A DNA stretch of 64,000 nt from Flaviflagellibacter sp963786225 (lineage in GTDB: Bacteria > Pseudomonadota > Alphaproteobacteria > Rhizobiales > Methylopilaceae). The notes beneath the pieces were generated by a model that was not told the DNA's origin, ran no database searches, and saw nothing but the letters and a program-made list of their open reading frames with translations. Shown in pieces: positions 8,866 through 18,715 of the stretch (position 1 is the first letter of the stretch; each line of letters starts with the position of its first letter). The stretch covers positions 124,001 to 188,000 of the forward strand of contig CAWAYQ010000010.1 in the NCBI GenBank assembly GCA_963786225.1, given 5' to 3'. Position numbers and translations under genes: made by a program.

Positions 8866-9801
8866 TTGGACCTCGCCGTCGCGCTTCGCGCCTTCGTCCG
8901 CACCGTCGAGCGCGGCTCGGTGACCGCCGCCGCCCGCGATCTCGGCGTGTCGCAGCCCGCCGTCACCAAGGCGCTGCGCAATCTGGAAAAGCATGTCGGC
9001 GCGAGGCTCCTGGAACGCTCCTCGCGCGCCGTGCGGCCCACGGCGCAGGGCCAGACCCTGTTCGAGGCCAGCCGCACCGCGCTCGCAACGATCGATTCCG
9101 CGGTCGAAGGGGTCCGGCTCGATATGGGCGCCATCGAAGGGCCTCTCAGGCTGCATGTGCCGTCCTGTCTCGGCGAGATGCATGTCCACCCGATCGTGAT
9201 GGCGTTTCAGGATCTGTATCCAAGGGTCTCCGTCGATCTCGTCCTCGAAAGCCGGAACGTCGATCTCGTCCATGAGAACTTCGACATCGCGATCAAGTAT
9301 GGACGCCCCGAGGGGCAGGAGCTCGTGATCCGGAGGCTCGGCTTCATTAGGCGCGTGCTGGCGGCATCCCCGGAATTTCTGGCACGCACCGGCCCAATCG
9401 AAACATTGGCGCAGCTTTCGAACGTGGACATGATCACGACGCACGCGGTCGCGCCCCGCGACGTGCTTACGCTTCAGCATGACGGACGCACATTCGATCT
9501 GGCGGTACGGCCCGTGATCCGCACCAACAATGCGGCGGTGATCTCGCAGACTTTGCTGACCGGCCGCGCCGCCGGGCCGGTCCAGTATCTCCTGGTCGCG
9601 CATGAAATCGCGGCGGGGAAACTCGTCCGCATCCTGCCGGACTACGACGTGAAGCCGACCGAAGCCTTCCTGGCTTACCCGTCCGTCCGCTTCATGCGGC
9701 CCGTGGTGCGCGCCTTCACGGATTTCATGATTTCCGGCCTGCGCGCGGTCGAGGGGATCGATGCCGCCGAACGCGGGGTGACCGCGCTGGAACCGGCCTG
9801 A
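8866..9801 (+). CDS. LysR-type transcriptional regulator (CrgA/AaeR-like subgroup)
   Basis: A 311-residue regulator with a TTG start preceded by CCAGGAG. The helix-turn-helix is at residues 2-60 (ALRAFVRTVERGSVTAAARDLGVSQPAVTKALRNLE). The effector domain begins GPLRLHVPSCLGEMHVHPIV and contains the NVDLVHENFDIAIKYGRP segment typical of the large DUF-like LysR subgroup with a short insertion at that point. Length is normal. The neighbour transcribed away from it is an L,D-transpeptidase, a possible target, but many members of this subgroup control unlinked catabolic or redox genes. Ligand unknown. Confidence 0.9.
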   Translation: MDLAVALRAFVRTVERGSVTAAARDLGVSQPAVTKALRNLEKHVGARLLERSSRAVRPTAQGQTLFEASRTALATIDSAVEGVRLDMGAIEGPLRLHVPSCLGEMHVHPIVMAFQDLYPRVSVDLVLESRNVDLVHENFDIAIKYGRPEGQELVIRRLGFIRRVLAASPEFLARTGPIETLAQLSNVDMITTHAVAPRDVLTLQHDGRTFDLAVRPVIRTNNAAVISQTLLTGRAAGPVQYLLVAHEIAAGKLVRILPDYDVKPTEAFLAYPSVRFMRPVVRAFTDFMISGLRAVEGIDAAERGVTALEPA

Positions 9802-9826
9802 TGTGGCATCCTCCGAGGTGAGGGGT

Positions 9827-9912
9827 ATGGGCCCATCGATAGGCCGCTTACCCCTCACCCCGCTCGACGCCTGCCGGCGTCGAGTCGCCCTCTCCCACAA
9901 GGGGAGAGGGAG
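9827..9912. repeat. Intergenic palindromic repeat, family B (CCCTC/GAGGG type), copy 1
   Basis: Between the LysR gene and groEL. It holds a CACCCCGCTCGACGCC arm, a short hairpin CGACGCCTGCCGGCGTCG and a terminal CCCTCTCCC-ACAA-GGGGAGAGGG hairpin. The same architecture recurs at 15716-15779 and, doubled, at 36646-36800. Such elements are dispersed in Hyphomicrobiales genomes; no coding capacity. Confidence 0.65.
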
Positions 9913-9963
9913 ACCTCCATCACAGCAGCGCCGGGCCGTCTAACGCCTCCGTCCTGAAGCAGT

Positions 9964-9987
9964 GAGGCCCGGATCGCTCCGGGCCTC
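9964..9987 (-). terminator. Hairpin downstream of groEL
   Basis: A perfect 10-bp stem (GAGGCCCGGA / TCCGGGCCTC) with a TCGC loop, 9 bp beyond the groEL stop. It has no clear U-run on the groEL strand, so it may terminate weakly or protect the transcript end. Confidence 0.55.
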
Positions 9988-9996
9988 GCTCGTTCG

Positions 9997-11631
<1,635 letters not shown>

Positions 11632-11706
11632 TGTTCAATCCTCCTCCAGCCGCCGCCCGGGCATCCCAGGCCTGGCTTGGCGGCTCCATGGGTTGATGCC
11701 AAGGAC

Positions 11707-12021
11707 TTACGCGGCCTTCCGGGCCTTGGACGAAGCCTCGATCACGCCGAGAATGTCGCTCTCCTTCATGATGAGGAGGTCTTCCCCGCCGATCCTCACT
11801 TCGGTGCCGGACCATTTGCCGAAGAGGACGCGGTCGCCGGCCTTCACATCGACCGGGACGAGCTTTCCCGCCTCGTCGCGGGCGCCGGGTCCGACGGCGA
11901 CGATCTCGCCCTCCTGGGGCTTTTCCTTCGCGGTGTCGGGAATGATGATGCCGCCGGCGGTGCGCTCGTCGGCCTCGATCCTGCGGACCGCGACGCGGTC
12001 ATGGAGCGGACGGAACGTCAT
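11707..12021 (-). CDS. groES: Co-chaperonin GroES (Hsp10)
   Basis: The 104-residue lid of the GroEL folding chamber. It begins MTFRPLHDRVAVRRIEADE and has the mobile loop ERTAGGIIIPDTAKEKPQEG, which docks onto GroEL, followed by the DRVLFGKWSGTEVRIGGEDLLIMKESDILG core, all as expected. A GGAGGA ribosome site lies 7 bp upstream of the ATG. It is the first gene of the groESL operon; upstream is a CIRCE-like operator and the divergent usg gene. The C-terminus carries a short extra tail (VIEASSKARKAA) beyond the usual end. Confidence 0.98.
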   Translation of the reverse strand: MTFRPLHDRVAVRRIEADERTAGGIIIPDTAKEKPQEGEIVAVGPGARDEAGKLVPVDVKAGDRVLFGKWSGTEVRIGGEDLLIMKESDILGVIEASSKARKAA

Positions 12022-12133
12022 GGCTATCCTCCGTTGGAAGCGAAAACGGGCCCCGCCGCCTGTCAGGTCCGGCGCGATCCGGTGAACGACGTATGGACGG
12101 TTTTTCGGCCTTCAAGAGGGCGCATGAAAATTT

Positions 12134-12160
12134 TTGGCATCACTCGCAGGTGAGTGCTAA
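12134..12160 (-). promoter_or_regulatory. CIRCE-like operator upstream of groES
   Basis: The right arm is a perfect GAGTGCTAA (12152-12160). At the canonical 9-base spacing the left arm is TTGGCATCA against consensus TTAGCACTC, so it matches only in part. It lies about 115 bp upstream of the groES start. CIRCE is bound by the HrcA repressor in alphaproteobacteria. The degenerate arm suggests weaker repression; the hrcA gene is not in the window. Confidence 0.6.
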
Positions 12161-12347
12161 CGACCGGGGAACACAGCGTTTTCGAGGCCGAGCATCTTGC
12201 CGTCGGCACGAATCCGGCCCTTGCGCCTCCTGCGACTTCTGCCCGTCACAGCACTCGCCGGGACTGCTAACAATCTAGAAACAAGGGAAGATCTTGCCGC
12301 CGGCAAGAATCCGGCGCACCGTGATCATGCTCGCGGAGGTGCTCGAT

Positions 12348-12617
12348 ATGGTATCGGCGGATTTTGTGAAGCAGGTCGAAGGTTACGGGCTGACCACGGC
12401 GGAAATTCTCTACCGCATGCCCGATCATCCGAACCTTCTCCAGACATTCATCTGGCAGTACTACGACCTCGCTCCCGATTTTCCGGTTCTGATCCGTTTC
12501 CTCGATTTCTGGCGCGACCAGATCGAAGGCATGCTGCACTCGGTTACCGTGGTGCATGCCCGGCTGATCAGGCCCGCCGAATTTCGCGCGGTCGACGGGA
12601 TCATCCGGTTTCACTGA
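12348..12617 (+). CDS. usg: Usg family protein
   Basis: A small (89-residue) Usg-family protein, found beside groES-groEL in many Hyphomicrobiales. The conserved core is evident: DFVKQVEGYGLTTAEILYRMP, then DHPNLLQTFIWQYYDLAPDFP and HARLIRPAEFRAVDG near the end. The ATG at 12348 was chosen because a GGAGGT ribosome site lies 7 bp upstream and the family domain begins just after it; longer in-frame starts exist from 12294. Biochemical function of the family is not established. It is divergent from groES, with the CIRCE-like site between them, so it may be weakly heat-regulated. Confidence 0.85.
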   Translation: MVSADFVKQVEGYGLTTAEILYRMPDHPNLLQTFIWQYYDLAPDFPVLIRFLDFWRDQIEGMLHSVTVVHARLIRPAEFRAVDGIIRFH

Positions 12618-12647
12618 AGGGGCGCGTGTCCCGCAATTACGAAGCGA

Positions 12648-13877
12648 TTATTGCGTGGACGCCAGGGGCGGCGCCGGAACCTGCGAAGCCGGAACGGACG
12701 ACGTTGGCCCAGGCGTAATCACAATGGGTGCGGCCGGCGCGGGCGCAGTCGGCGCGGGTGCGGACGGTACGGCCGGTAGCGGTTCCTGGGTGACCGGCGG
12801 CGGGTTCGCCTCGAAGATCGGAACCGGCGAGGGGACGGCCATGCCCGCTCCGGTCCGCGCATTCTGAATGGCTTCCGCGATGACCTTCTGGACGTCGGCA
12901 TCGTTCAGGAACTGGTCGTGATTGAGGAAACCGCCCGACAGCCCCGACGCATCCACGACCTTCAGGCCGAGTTTTTCAAGCGCCGCCTTGTCGAGGCGGC
13001 CGACCCGGCTCCCGCCCGCGAGGCTGGCCGATATTGCGAGCGCCCGGTCGTCGGTCGCGCTGATCACCGTCATCTGGCGGGGCAGGCTTCCCATGCGCCG
13101 TACGGACGCGGAGAACACGTCGACGTCGATGTCCGGCGCCGCGAACACGATCGCGCCGAAACGGCTCATATAGCCCTTGTTGCGGGCGTGGACCTGCCGA
13201 AGCGCCTCCACCGTCAGCATCCCGCCCATGCTGTGGGCGACGATGTGGACGCGCCCGACATTCGGGTTCGACAGCAGATCGTCGAACATGTCGTCGAGCG
13301 CGTCGCGCGAAAAGGACGCGCTTTCGCGGTCGGACATATAGGCCAGCAGCGAGTTGCGCGACGGCCAGCTGAACACGACCGTGTCGCCCCTGAATTTCAG
13401 CGCGTCCGAGAGGCGCGCGGCATCGAGCGTCGCGCCTTCGAACGTCTCGTTGAAGCCGTGAACATAGACAAGCACATCGCGCCCGCCGGGGGCGTCGGGC
13501 GCCCCGGGCGTCAGGTCCTGCATCGGCGCCAGGCTCTTTATTCGCCAGTCGGCGAGACCGGTCGCGGCCAGTGAGAAGCGTCCGGCGCGATAGGGCGAGG
13601 TCAGGCCGACCCGCACGATGCTGGCGTCGGCGCGCCCGGAGCCGAAATATGGCGCCTTCAGCGGATCGGCGGCGGGCTTGCGGGTCGTGACCGCCGTGAT
13701 CTGGCCCCTGGCCGCGATGTCCGACGGAAAGGATTCGGCATTGTCGGACAGACTGTCCATTCCCGCGCAGCCTGCCAGGAGCCCCGCGAAAAGCGAGGTC
13801 ACGGCGGTGAGGCGCAGGCCCGGTCGCAACCGCGGCCCCCGGTGACCGGGCGCGGCGATAATCGCTGATGCTGACAT
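12648..13877 (-). CDS. Alpha/beta hydrolase, DUF900 family, predicted lipoprotein
   Basis: A 409-residue secreted hydrolase-like protein. The leader ends in a lipobox-like LLAGCAG, so it is probably a lipoprotein. The DUF900 fold follows: DVLVYVHGFNETFEGA (oxyanion region), VVFSWPSRNSLLAYMSDRESA, the nucleophile elbow HIVAHSMGGMLT with its Ser, and a later Asp/His region ending in GFLNHDQFLND. The last 70 residues are a Pro/Ala-rich low-complexity tail (PSAPAPTAPAPAAPIV), perhaps a spacer into the periplasm. The ATG at 13877 is preferred over an upstream TTG. Substrate unknown; family members are annotated as esterase/lipase-like without proof. Confidence 0.85.
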   Translation of the reverse strand: MSASAIIAAPGHRGPRLRPGLRLTAVTSLFAGLLAGCAGMDSLSDNAESFPSDIAARGQITAVTTRKPAADPLKAPYFGSGRADASIVRVGLTSPYRAGRFSLAATGLADWRIKSLAPMQDLTPGAPDAPGGRDVLVYVHGFNETFEGATLDAARLSDALKFRGDTVVFSWPSRNSLLAYMSDRESASFSRDALDDMFDDLLSNPNVGRVHIVAHSMGGMLTVEALRQVHARNKGYMSRFGAIVFAAPDIDVDVFSASVRRMGSLPRQMTVISATDDRALAISASLAGGSRVGRLDKAALEKLGLKVVDASGLSGGFLNHDQFLNDADVQKVIAEAIQNARTGAGMAVPSPVPIFEANPPPVTQEPLPAVPSAPAPTAPAPAAPIVITPGPTSSVPASQVPAPPLASTQ

Positions 13878-13992
13878 GAGTTGGTCAGTGGCAGGCAATC
13901 AAGGCGCAGGGAGGGCGGATCGGAGGCGCGATGGCAGCGAAGCGAATTCAGGGATGTCGGGAAAGTGCTATGGCCCGGGAGGTGTGATCAAT

Positions 13993-14319
13993 ATGTCTCT
14001 TACCAACTGCCCGGAAACCAAGGACTATATTCTTAAGTCCCATAGTTTAAGCGCGGGAGTTCTCGACGAAGCGGAAGCGCTCCGGTTCCTGGAAACCATC
14101 GAGAACCTCCACGCGTTGAAGGCAGGCGATATGGGACGCCTGAACGTCAGGGCCGATCTCGCGCAACGGCCGGCTACAGGATTGAACGGATATCTTCGAT
14201 CACGTTTGAGGAACCTGCGCTCCCCCGTTTTCTTGCCGCGACAGGCCATAGCGGGGGGAGGGTCGGTCGCGAACGTGATCGGTTCTGCTTCCGGCCAGTT
14301 TGCGGCGATTTGGGCCTAA
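13993..14319 (+). CDS. Hypothetical protein
   Basis: A possible 108-residue protein with no recognised family. Support: an ATG with a GGGAGG purine-rich site about 8 bp upstream, an acidic amphipathic stretch (SAGVLDEAEALRFLETIENLHALK) and a basic middle (NGYLRSRLRNLR). Against it: the last third (AGGGSVANVIGSASGQF) looks random, base composition is lower in third-position GC than the neighbours, and an open frame exists on the other strand. Not part of an obvious operon. Confidence 0.35.
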   Translation: MSLTNCPETKDYILKSHSLSAGVLDEAEALRFLETIENLHALKAGDMGRLNVRADLAQRPATGLNGYLRSRLRNLRSPVFLPRQAIAGGGSVANVIGSASGQFAAIWA

Positions 14320-14457
14320 CCTCTTCAGAGATTGGCAGGCGGCCAGGCAGAAATTCGCCTCCCATGTCGCATCGTGCCGCAGCGCCTCGTCTTCTCGACG
14401 ACACAAAGCGCATGAATGCCAGCCGGTGGCCCGCATGCGGCAAACCAGGAGTCGAAC

Positions 14458-15216
14458 ATGAAAATCGTAGTCATCGGCGGAAGCGGACTTATCGGATCGA
14501 AAGTGGTGGAGCGGCTGCGCCAGCGCGGCCACGAGGCGCTGTCGGCCACTCCCGCCTCGGGCGTCAACACCGTGACCGGGGAGGGGCTGGACACCGCCTT
14601 CGCCGGCGCGGACATCGTGATCGATCTCGCGAACTCGCCCTCGTTCGAGGACAAGGCGGCGATGGATTTCTTCGAGAACGCCGGCCGCAACATTTTCGCA
14701 GCGGAAAAGAAAGCCGGCGTGACGCACCACGTCGCGCTGTCGGTCGTCGGCACCGAGCGGCTTCAGGCAAGCGGCTATTTCCGCGCGAAGCTGGCGCAGG
14801 AGAAGCTGATCAAGGAGTCCGGCATTCCCTACACGATCGTCCACTCGACACAGTTCTTCGAGTTTCTGAACGCCATCGTCCAGTCGAGCACGGTCGGGAA
14901 CGAGGTCCGTCTGCCTCCGGCGCTCTTCCAGCCCATCGTCTCCGACGATGTCGCCGATGCCGTGACGGACGCCGCGCTCGGCAAACCGGTCAACGGCACG
15001 ATCGAGATCGCGGGCCCCGAACGCGTGCGTCTCGACGAACTCGTCGGCCGCTATCTCCGCGAAAAGAACGACCCGCGTACCGTCGTGACGGATCCTGAAG
15101 CGCTCTATTACGGCATCAGGATCGACGACCGTGCGCTCGTACCGGCGGGCGATTCCGCGCACCTCGGCTCGACACGGTTCGAGGAGTGGGTCCAGCGTCC
15201 CGTTCCCGCGCACTGA
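14458..15216 (+). CDS. NAD(P)-binding Rossmann-fold protein, atypical SDR / NmrA-like
   Basis: A 252-residue single-domain protein. It opens with the dinucleotide-binding motif MKIVVIGGSGLIGSKVV and has the atypical-SDR features ADIVIDLANSPS, HHVALSVVGTERLQASGYFRAKLAQE (the YxxxK-like segment is Y-F-R-A-K) and a C-terminal SDDVADAVTDAALGKPVNGTIEI block. This resembles the NmrA-like redox sensors or NAD(P)H:quinone-type SDR proteins often encoded beside small cupins. Start is the ATG 6 bp after CCAGGAG. A hairpin and a 53-bp gap separate it from the cupin gene, with which it may be co-regulated. Confidence 0.88.
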   Translation: MKIVVIGGSGLIGSKVVERLRQRGHEALSATPASGVNTVTGEGLDTAFAGADIVIDLANSPSFEDKAAMDFFENAGRNIFAAEKKAGVTHHVALSVVGTERLQASGYFRAKLAQEKLIKESGIPYTIVHSTQFFEFLNAIVQSSTVGNEVRLPPALFQPIVSDDVADAVTDAALGKPVNGTIEIAGPERVRLDELVGRYLREKNDPRTVVTDPEALYYGIRIDDRALVPAGDSAHLGSTRFEEWVQRPVPAH

Positions 15217-15223
15217 AGGCAAA

Positions 15224-15243
15224 GCGGGAGCCCAGGCTCCCGC
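15224..15243 (+). terminator. Compact hairpin between the Rossmann and cupin genes
   Basis: GCGGGAGC-CCAG-GCTCCCGC, an 8-bp stem with 4-base loop 7 bp after the stop codon at 15216. No U-run follows, so full termination is doubtful; it may attenuate transcription into the cupin gene or stabilise mRNA. Confidence 0.4.
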
Positions 15244-15269
15244 GTCCCTACACGAGACAGGAGGCAGAC

Positions 15270-15671
15270 ATGATCGTGAAATTGGCCGCGGCCACGATGT
15301 TGGCCCTGATCCCGATCGCAGCTTCGGCGGACGACGACAAGGTGACCGTCGTGTTCGACCACGTCCTGCCCAATGTTCCGGGCAAGAGCATGAAGGGCGT
15401 GCTCGTCGAATACCCGCCCGGCGGTTCCTCGCCCGCGCACACGCATCCGGCTTCCGCGTTCATCTATGCGACCGTGCTGAAGGGCGCGATCCGCAGCAAG
15501 GTCAATGACGGGCCCGAGAAGGTGTTTCGGGCAGGCCAGAATTTCGCCGAAATGCCGGGTGACCGCCACGATGTCAGCCGGAATGACAGCACGACCGAAC
15601 CGGCGACGCTGCTCGCGGTCTTCGTCGTCGATACCAACGAAACCAATCTGACGACGCCCACCGGAAAGTGA
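15270..15671 (+). CDS. Secreted cupin-domain protein
   Basis: A 133-residue protein with a signal peptide (MIVKLAAATMLALIPIAASA) and one cupin barrel. Cupin motif 1 is recognisable as VEYPPGGSSPAHTHPASAF with the two His metal ligands and a Glu/Ala variant position; motif 2 is PGDRHDVSRN with the third His. It therefore probably binds a metal in the periplasm. Start is the ATG 7 bp after AGGAGG. Similar small secreted cupins accompany SDR or DoxX-type genes in rhizobia; enzyme activity is unknown. Confidence 0.88.
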   Translation: MIVKLAAATMLALIPIAASADDDKVTVVFDHVLPNVPGKSMKGVLVEYPPGGSSPAHTHPASAFIYATVLKGAIRSKVNDGPEKVFRAGQNFAEMPGDRHDVSRNDSTTEPATLLAVFVVDTNETNLTTPTGK

Positions 15672-16001
15672 ACCGGCCGGGCCGGGCGAAGCCGGAAGAG
15701 GGCTCGGGGAGCGGCACTTTCCCTCCCCTGAATGGGGAGGGCCGACTCGGCCGAAGGCCGAGCGGGGTGGGGTGAACCCCGGTCGCGGAAGTACGCACAG
15801 TCGAATCCTGCAACTCGGCTATGCCGAACCCGAGTTCGGATGCTCTCGGCGATCCCCACAGTGGGAGCGAGAGGGTGCCCGCAACCTTCCAGTGCGCGGT
15901 ATTCCTCTCACGCATCTGTGACCCCGCACGTAATACCAAAGACACATTCCCGGCCGGATTCCGCGCTTTATCGCCGTAAATTTTTTTAGGGCGGGTCATT
16001 C
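15672..16001. other. Intergenic region with a family B repeat
   Basis: 330 bp with no supported gene. The first half holds family B repeat copy 2 (15716-15779). A following ACTCGGCTATGCCGA segment resembles the small hairpin found inside family A repeats. No convincing promoter was recognised upstream of 16002, though an A/T-rich TAAATTTTTTTAGG tract lies just before that gene. Confidence 0.5.
15716..15779. repeat. Intergenic palindromic repeat, family B, copy 2
   Basis: A CCCTCCCCTGAATGGGGAGGG hairpin, then GGCCGACTCGGCCGAAGGCC, then a GGGGTGGGGTG arm. It is the same module order as in one half of 36646-36800. Confidence 0.6.
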
Positions 16002-17255
16002 ATGGCGAAAATGCTGCGCGAGGGCGTCTCGGCTCTCGACCTCACAATGCGTCTGACGCTCGGCGTTCTGGCGCTCGCTTCGGGCGTCTACACCTATCTC
16101 GGCGTCCGGGACCTTCTGGACGGTTCGGCGGTGATGGTTTCCTTCGCCGCCTTGATCTACTCGGTCGCGGTTTCCGTCGCGATCTTTACGTTCTGGTCGT
16201 TCCTTCTCAGGTTCCTGCCGCAGGTGCGCGATGTCGCAAGCCGTGTTTGGCTGACAGGCGCGCTCGTTCTCGGCTCGCTGATGATCTGCGCGATGTCGGC
16301 CTGGCTGAACGCCGCCGCTCTGGCGGGCACCGCCGCCATCGAGCAGCATCTCGCCACGACCTTGCAGGCTTATACCCGCGATCTCGACGCCGCCCATCAG
16401 CGCGCGCTCGCCGCGCAGAGTCTGCATCCCGACATCCAGCTCGCATCCTCGCGCTTCGCGCGTCTCGCCGAAGCCGAACGCACGGGCGCACTGACCGGCA
16501 CCGGCGGTTCGGGCACGGTCGTGCAGCTCCTGTCGCAGATGTCGACGCAGCTCGACGAACTCGGACGCGAGGTCGCGAGCAGCGCCGAGCCCACGAAGAC
16601 GCTCTATGCGGAAGGCAGCGCCCATATCGGCAAGATGCGCGAAGTCGTGTCCGGGCAGGGCGATATCAACGCGCGCAGCGATGCGTTCGGCGCCGAAGCC
16701 ATGAAGCTTGTCGGCGTCATCGCCTCGCTCGAGCAGACAAGCATGGCGCCCGCGGTGAAACGCGCGGCCGACGATCTCGGCAAGGGCTTCATCGCGCCGG
16801 CCGCCGACGGACGCACGGCCGACCTCGCCGGGCGCCAGACCGCGGTGGTCGGCAATGTCGAGAAGGCGGTCGCCGCGCAGGCGACCGCGCTGTCGCGCGC
16901 CGCGTCCGACATTATCGGCAACGGGCCGGTCGAGCCGGCGCGCTTCCAGCCTTTGTCCACGGCCGAAGCCGTGCTGCGCTATGCCGGCGATTTTCTGCCG
17001 AGCTGGGCCGGCGCGATCTCCATCGATCTTCTGCCCGCCGTCCTCGTCCTGATCCTCTGCGTGGTGCACGCGTCAATCCGCAGGAGCGAGGATCCGGCCG
17101 AAGGCGCGACGATGACGGCCTCCGATCTCATCACCGCGATGCGTCTGCTCAGGCAGGTCGAGGGCGAACGCATGAGCGCCGGACCCGCGTCCGCCTGGGC
17201 CGCGGACGACGGCGTCGTGACGGCGCTCGCCACGAGAGGCGGCAAGAAGGAATGA
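16002..17255 (+). CDS. Hypothetical membrane protein with large extracytoplasmic helical region
   Basis: A 417-residue protein of unknown function. Three N-terminal hydrophobic segments are visible at about residues 16-35, 45-70 and 80-108, and a fourth at about 335-360 (SIDLLPAVLVLILCVV). Between them lie some 220 mostly Ala/Glu/Gln-rich residues likely to be helical (AIEQHLATTLQAYTRDLDAA and similar), probably facing the periplasm, and a soluble C-terminal tail. The organisation recalls helical sensor or scaffold proteins, but no HAMP or enzymatic motif follows. The ATG of the next gene overlaps its stop (ATGA), so it is co-translated with the ClpP-like periplasmic protease, and the two probably act together. 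Confidence 0.75.
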   Translation: MAKMLREGVSALDLTMRLTLGVLALASGVYTYLGVRDLLDGSAVMVSFAALIYSVAVSVAIFTFWSFLLRFLPQVRDVASRVWLTGALVLGSLMICAMSAWLNAAALAGTAAIEQHLATTLQAYTRDLDAAHQRALAAQSLHPDIQLASSRFARLAEAERTGALTGTGGSGTVVQLLSQMSTQLDELGREVASSAEPTKTLYAEGSAHIGKMREVVSGQGDINARSDAFGAEAMKLVGVIASLEQTSMAPAVKRAADDLGKGFIAPAADGRTADLAGRQTAVVGNVEKAVAAQATALSRAASDIIGNGPVEPARFQPLSTAEAVLRYAGDFLPSWAGAISIDLLPAVLVLILCVVHASIRRSEDPAEGATMTASDLITAMRLLRQVEGERMSAGPASAWAADDGVVTALATRGGKKE

Positions 17256-18057
17256 GCATGGCGCGGAAAAGCCTGGCCGGGCGCGTGCTGGCGGTGCTCG
17301 GCGAACGGCTTGACGAGATCGTGCTGCGCGCGATCTTTGGCGGCCTCGTCGTCGCGACGGTTTTCGTCGTCGGTTTCGATGTCTACGAGCGCAGCCAGGC
17401 CGCGCGCGCGCGACGCTGCTTCCGGGAGAGAAGTCGCGCGTCGAGCCCTTCCTTCCGTCCGTACGTCCCGACGTGAAGAATCCGGGCAGGACTTCGAAAA
17501 CGGCTCCCCAGGAACTTCGCGAGGATATGACGATCGAACTCGCCCCCGGCGGGCGGCTCGAAGCCACCGGCATGATCACGCCCGGCACCGCGGAACGCTT
17601 CCAGGCCGAACTCGAACGGCGCGGAGATTATGTGAAGACCGTCGTTCTCAATTCGCCGGGCGGTTCTGTGCAGGACGCGATCGCCATGTCGAAGCTCATT
17701 CGCGAAAAGGGATATGCGACACGTGTCGAGCCGGACGGCCATTGCGCCTCGTCCTGTCCGCTCGTCTTTTCCGGCGGCGTCGAGCGCAGCGCGGGAGCGG
17801 GCGCCACGATCGGCGTCCATCAGATCATCTCGTACGGCGCGCCGGACAGGGCGGAGGGCGCGGTTCAGGACGACGTGCAGCGCATCTCGGCGTCATGCCA
17901 GCGCCTGCTGGTCAGTATGGGGGTCGATCCGCGTGTCTGGGTTCATGCGATGGAGACGCCGCCCCAGGAGCTGTTCTACTTCACCGAACAGGAACTGGCG
18001 GAGCTGAAGCTGACGACGCCGGCCAAGATCGCGGTGGGGGCGAAGCCGGCGGGCTGA
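17252..18057 (+). pseudogene. Membrane-anchored ClpP-like serine protease (COG3904 type), frameshifted in a CG run
   Basis: The first frame (ATG 17252) encodes a membrane anchor (LDEIVLRAIFGGLVVATVFVVG), then breaks inside a CG dinucleotide run at 17400-17412. The next frame continues smoothly as LLPGEKSRVEPFLPSVRPDV and a ClpP/crotonase-like protease domain. That domain has the glycine-rich NSPGGSVQDAIAMSKLIREK, the nucleophile region HCASSCPLVFSGG, and ATIGVHQ. The length is two bases in excess of a whole number of codons, as expected from one extra CG unit. The intact product would be about 267 residues, anchored in the inner membrane with the active site outside. Role unknown; COG3904 proteins are predicted periplasmic. 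Co-translated with the preceding membrane protein. Confidence 0.75.
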
Positions 18058-18079
18058 TCGCTCGGTCGTCCCGATCGCG

Positions 18080-18715
18080 TCACGCGCGCGCGAACGCCTT
18101 CAGGTCCGAAGCCGCCTTGCTCGCCAGGACATCGCCGCGCCGGATCTCCGGCGGAACCGCGAACAGGTCATCCGCCTGCTCCATCAGCGCCGAGGCGACT
18201 TTTCCCGACAGATGCGCATTACGAGACATTTCGTCAGGGAAGAAATCGACGATGGCGAACAAGTCATGGCTGAGGCGCAACGCGTACCAGGACAAAGTCC
18301 CCGGCTCGGCTTCAACAAACGTCTTCGCGCTGGTGAGGAACGCGCCCACGGCATTTTCCTGTCCGGGCCGCGCCGTCATCGGCACATGCAGACTGAACGC
18401 TACTTGCCCGGCCGAGGTCAGGGGCTTTGCGGCCAGGACATCAGCCGAGCGAATTTCCGGAAGGCCGTCCAGGATCGTGAACGTCTTCAGGATCAGGGAT
18501 CGCCCGACATGTCCCAGCAAGTGCTTGAGGCGTCCGGCACTTCCGGAAAACGTGTCGAAGATTGCGAACTGCGCGGTAGCGAAACGGATCGCATACCAGT
18601 CGCGGGTATCCGGTTCTTCCTCCACGGGCTCAAGCGTTTCACGGAGGAACCGGGAGACCTCCGCTATCTTTTCGGGGTCGGCCTGGATGCCGACGAACAA
18701 TGCCTTGTTGTCCAT
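18080..18715 (-). CDS. Protein with two antibiotic-biosynthesis-monooxygenase (ABM) like domains
   Basis: A 211-residue soluble protein built of two similar ferredoxin-like ABM halves. Half one is about residues 1-98 (LFVGIQADPEKIAEVSRFL ... DWYAIRFATAQFAIFDTF ... PEIRSADVLAAKP). Half two is about 105-205 (FSLHVPMTARPGQENAVGAFL ... SWYALRLSHDLFAIVDFF ... PEIRRGDVLASKA). The internal duplication is clear from the paired WYA(I/L)R, FAI(F/V)DFF and PEIR(S/R)(A/G)DVLA motifs. Single ABM proteins work as dimers, so this is probably a fused dimer. Substrate is unknown; some relatives act on quinones or haem. Stands alone, convergent with the ClpP-like gene. Confidence 0.85.
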   Translation of the reverse strand: MDNKALFVGIQADPEKIAEVSRFLRETLEPVEEEPDTRDWYAIRFATAQFAIFDTFSGSAGRLKHLLGHVGRSLILKTFTILDGLPEIRSADVLAAKPLTSAGQVAFSLHVPMTARPGQENAVGAFLTSAKTFVEAEPGTLSWYALRLSHDLFAIVDFFPDEMSRNAHLSGKVASALMEQADDLFAVPPEIRRGDVLASKAASDLKAFARA

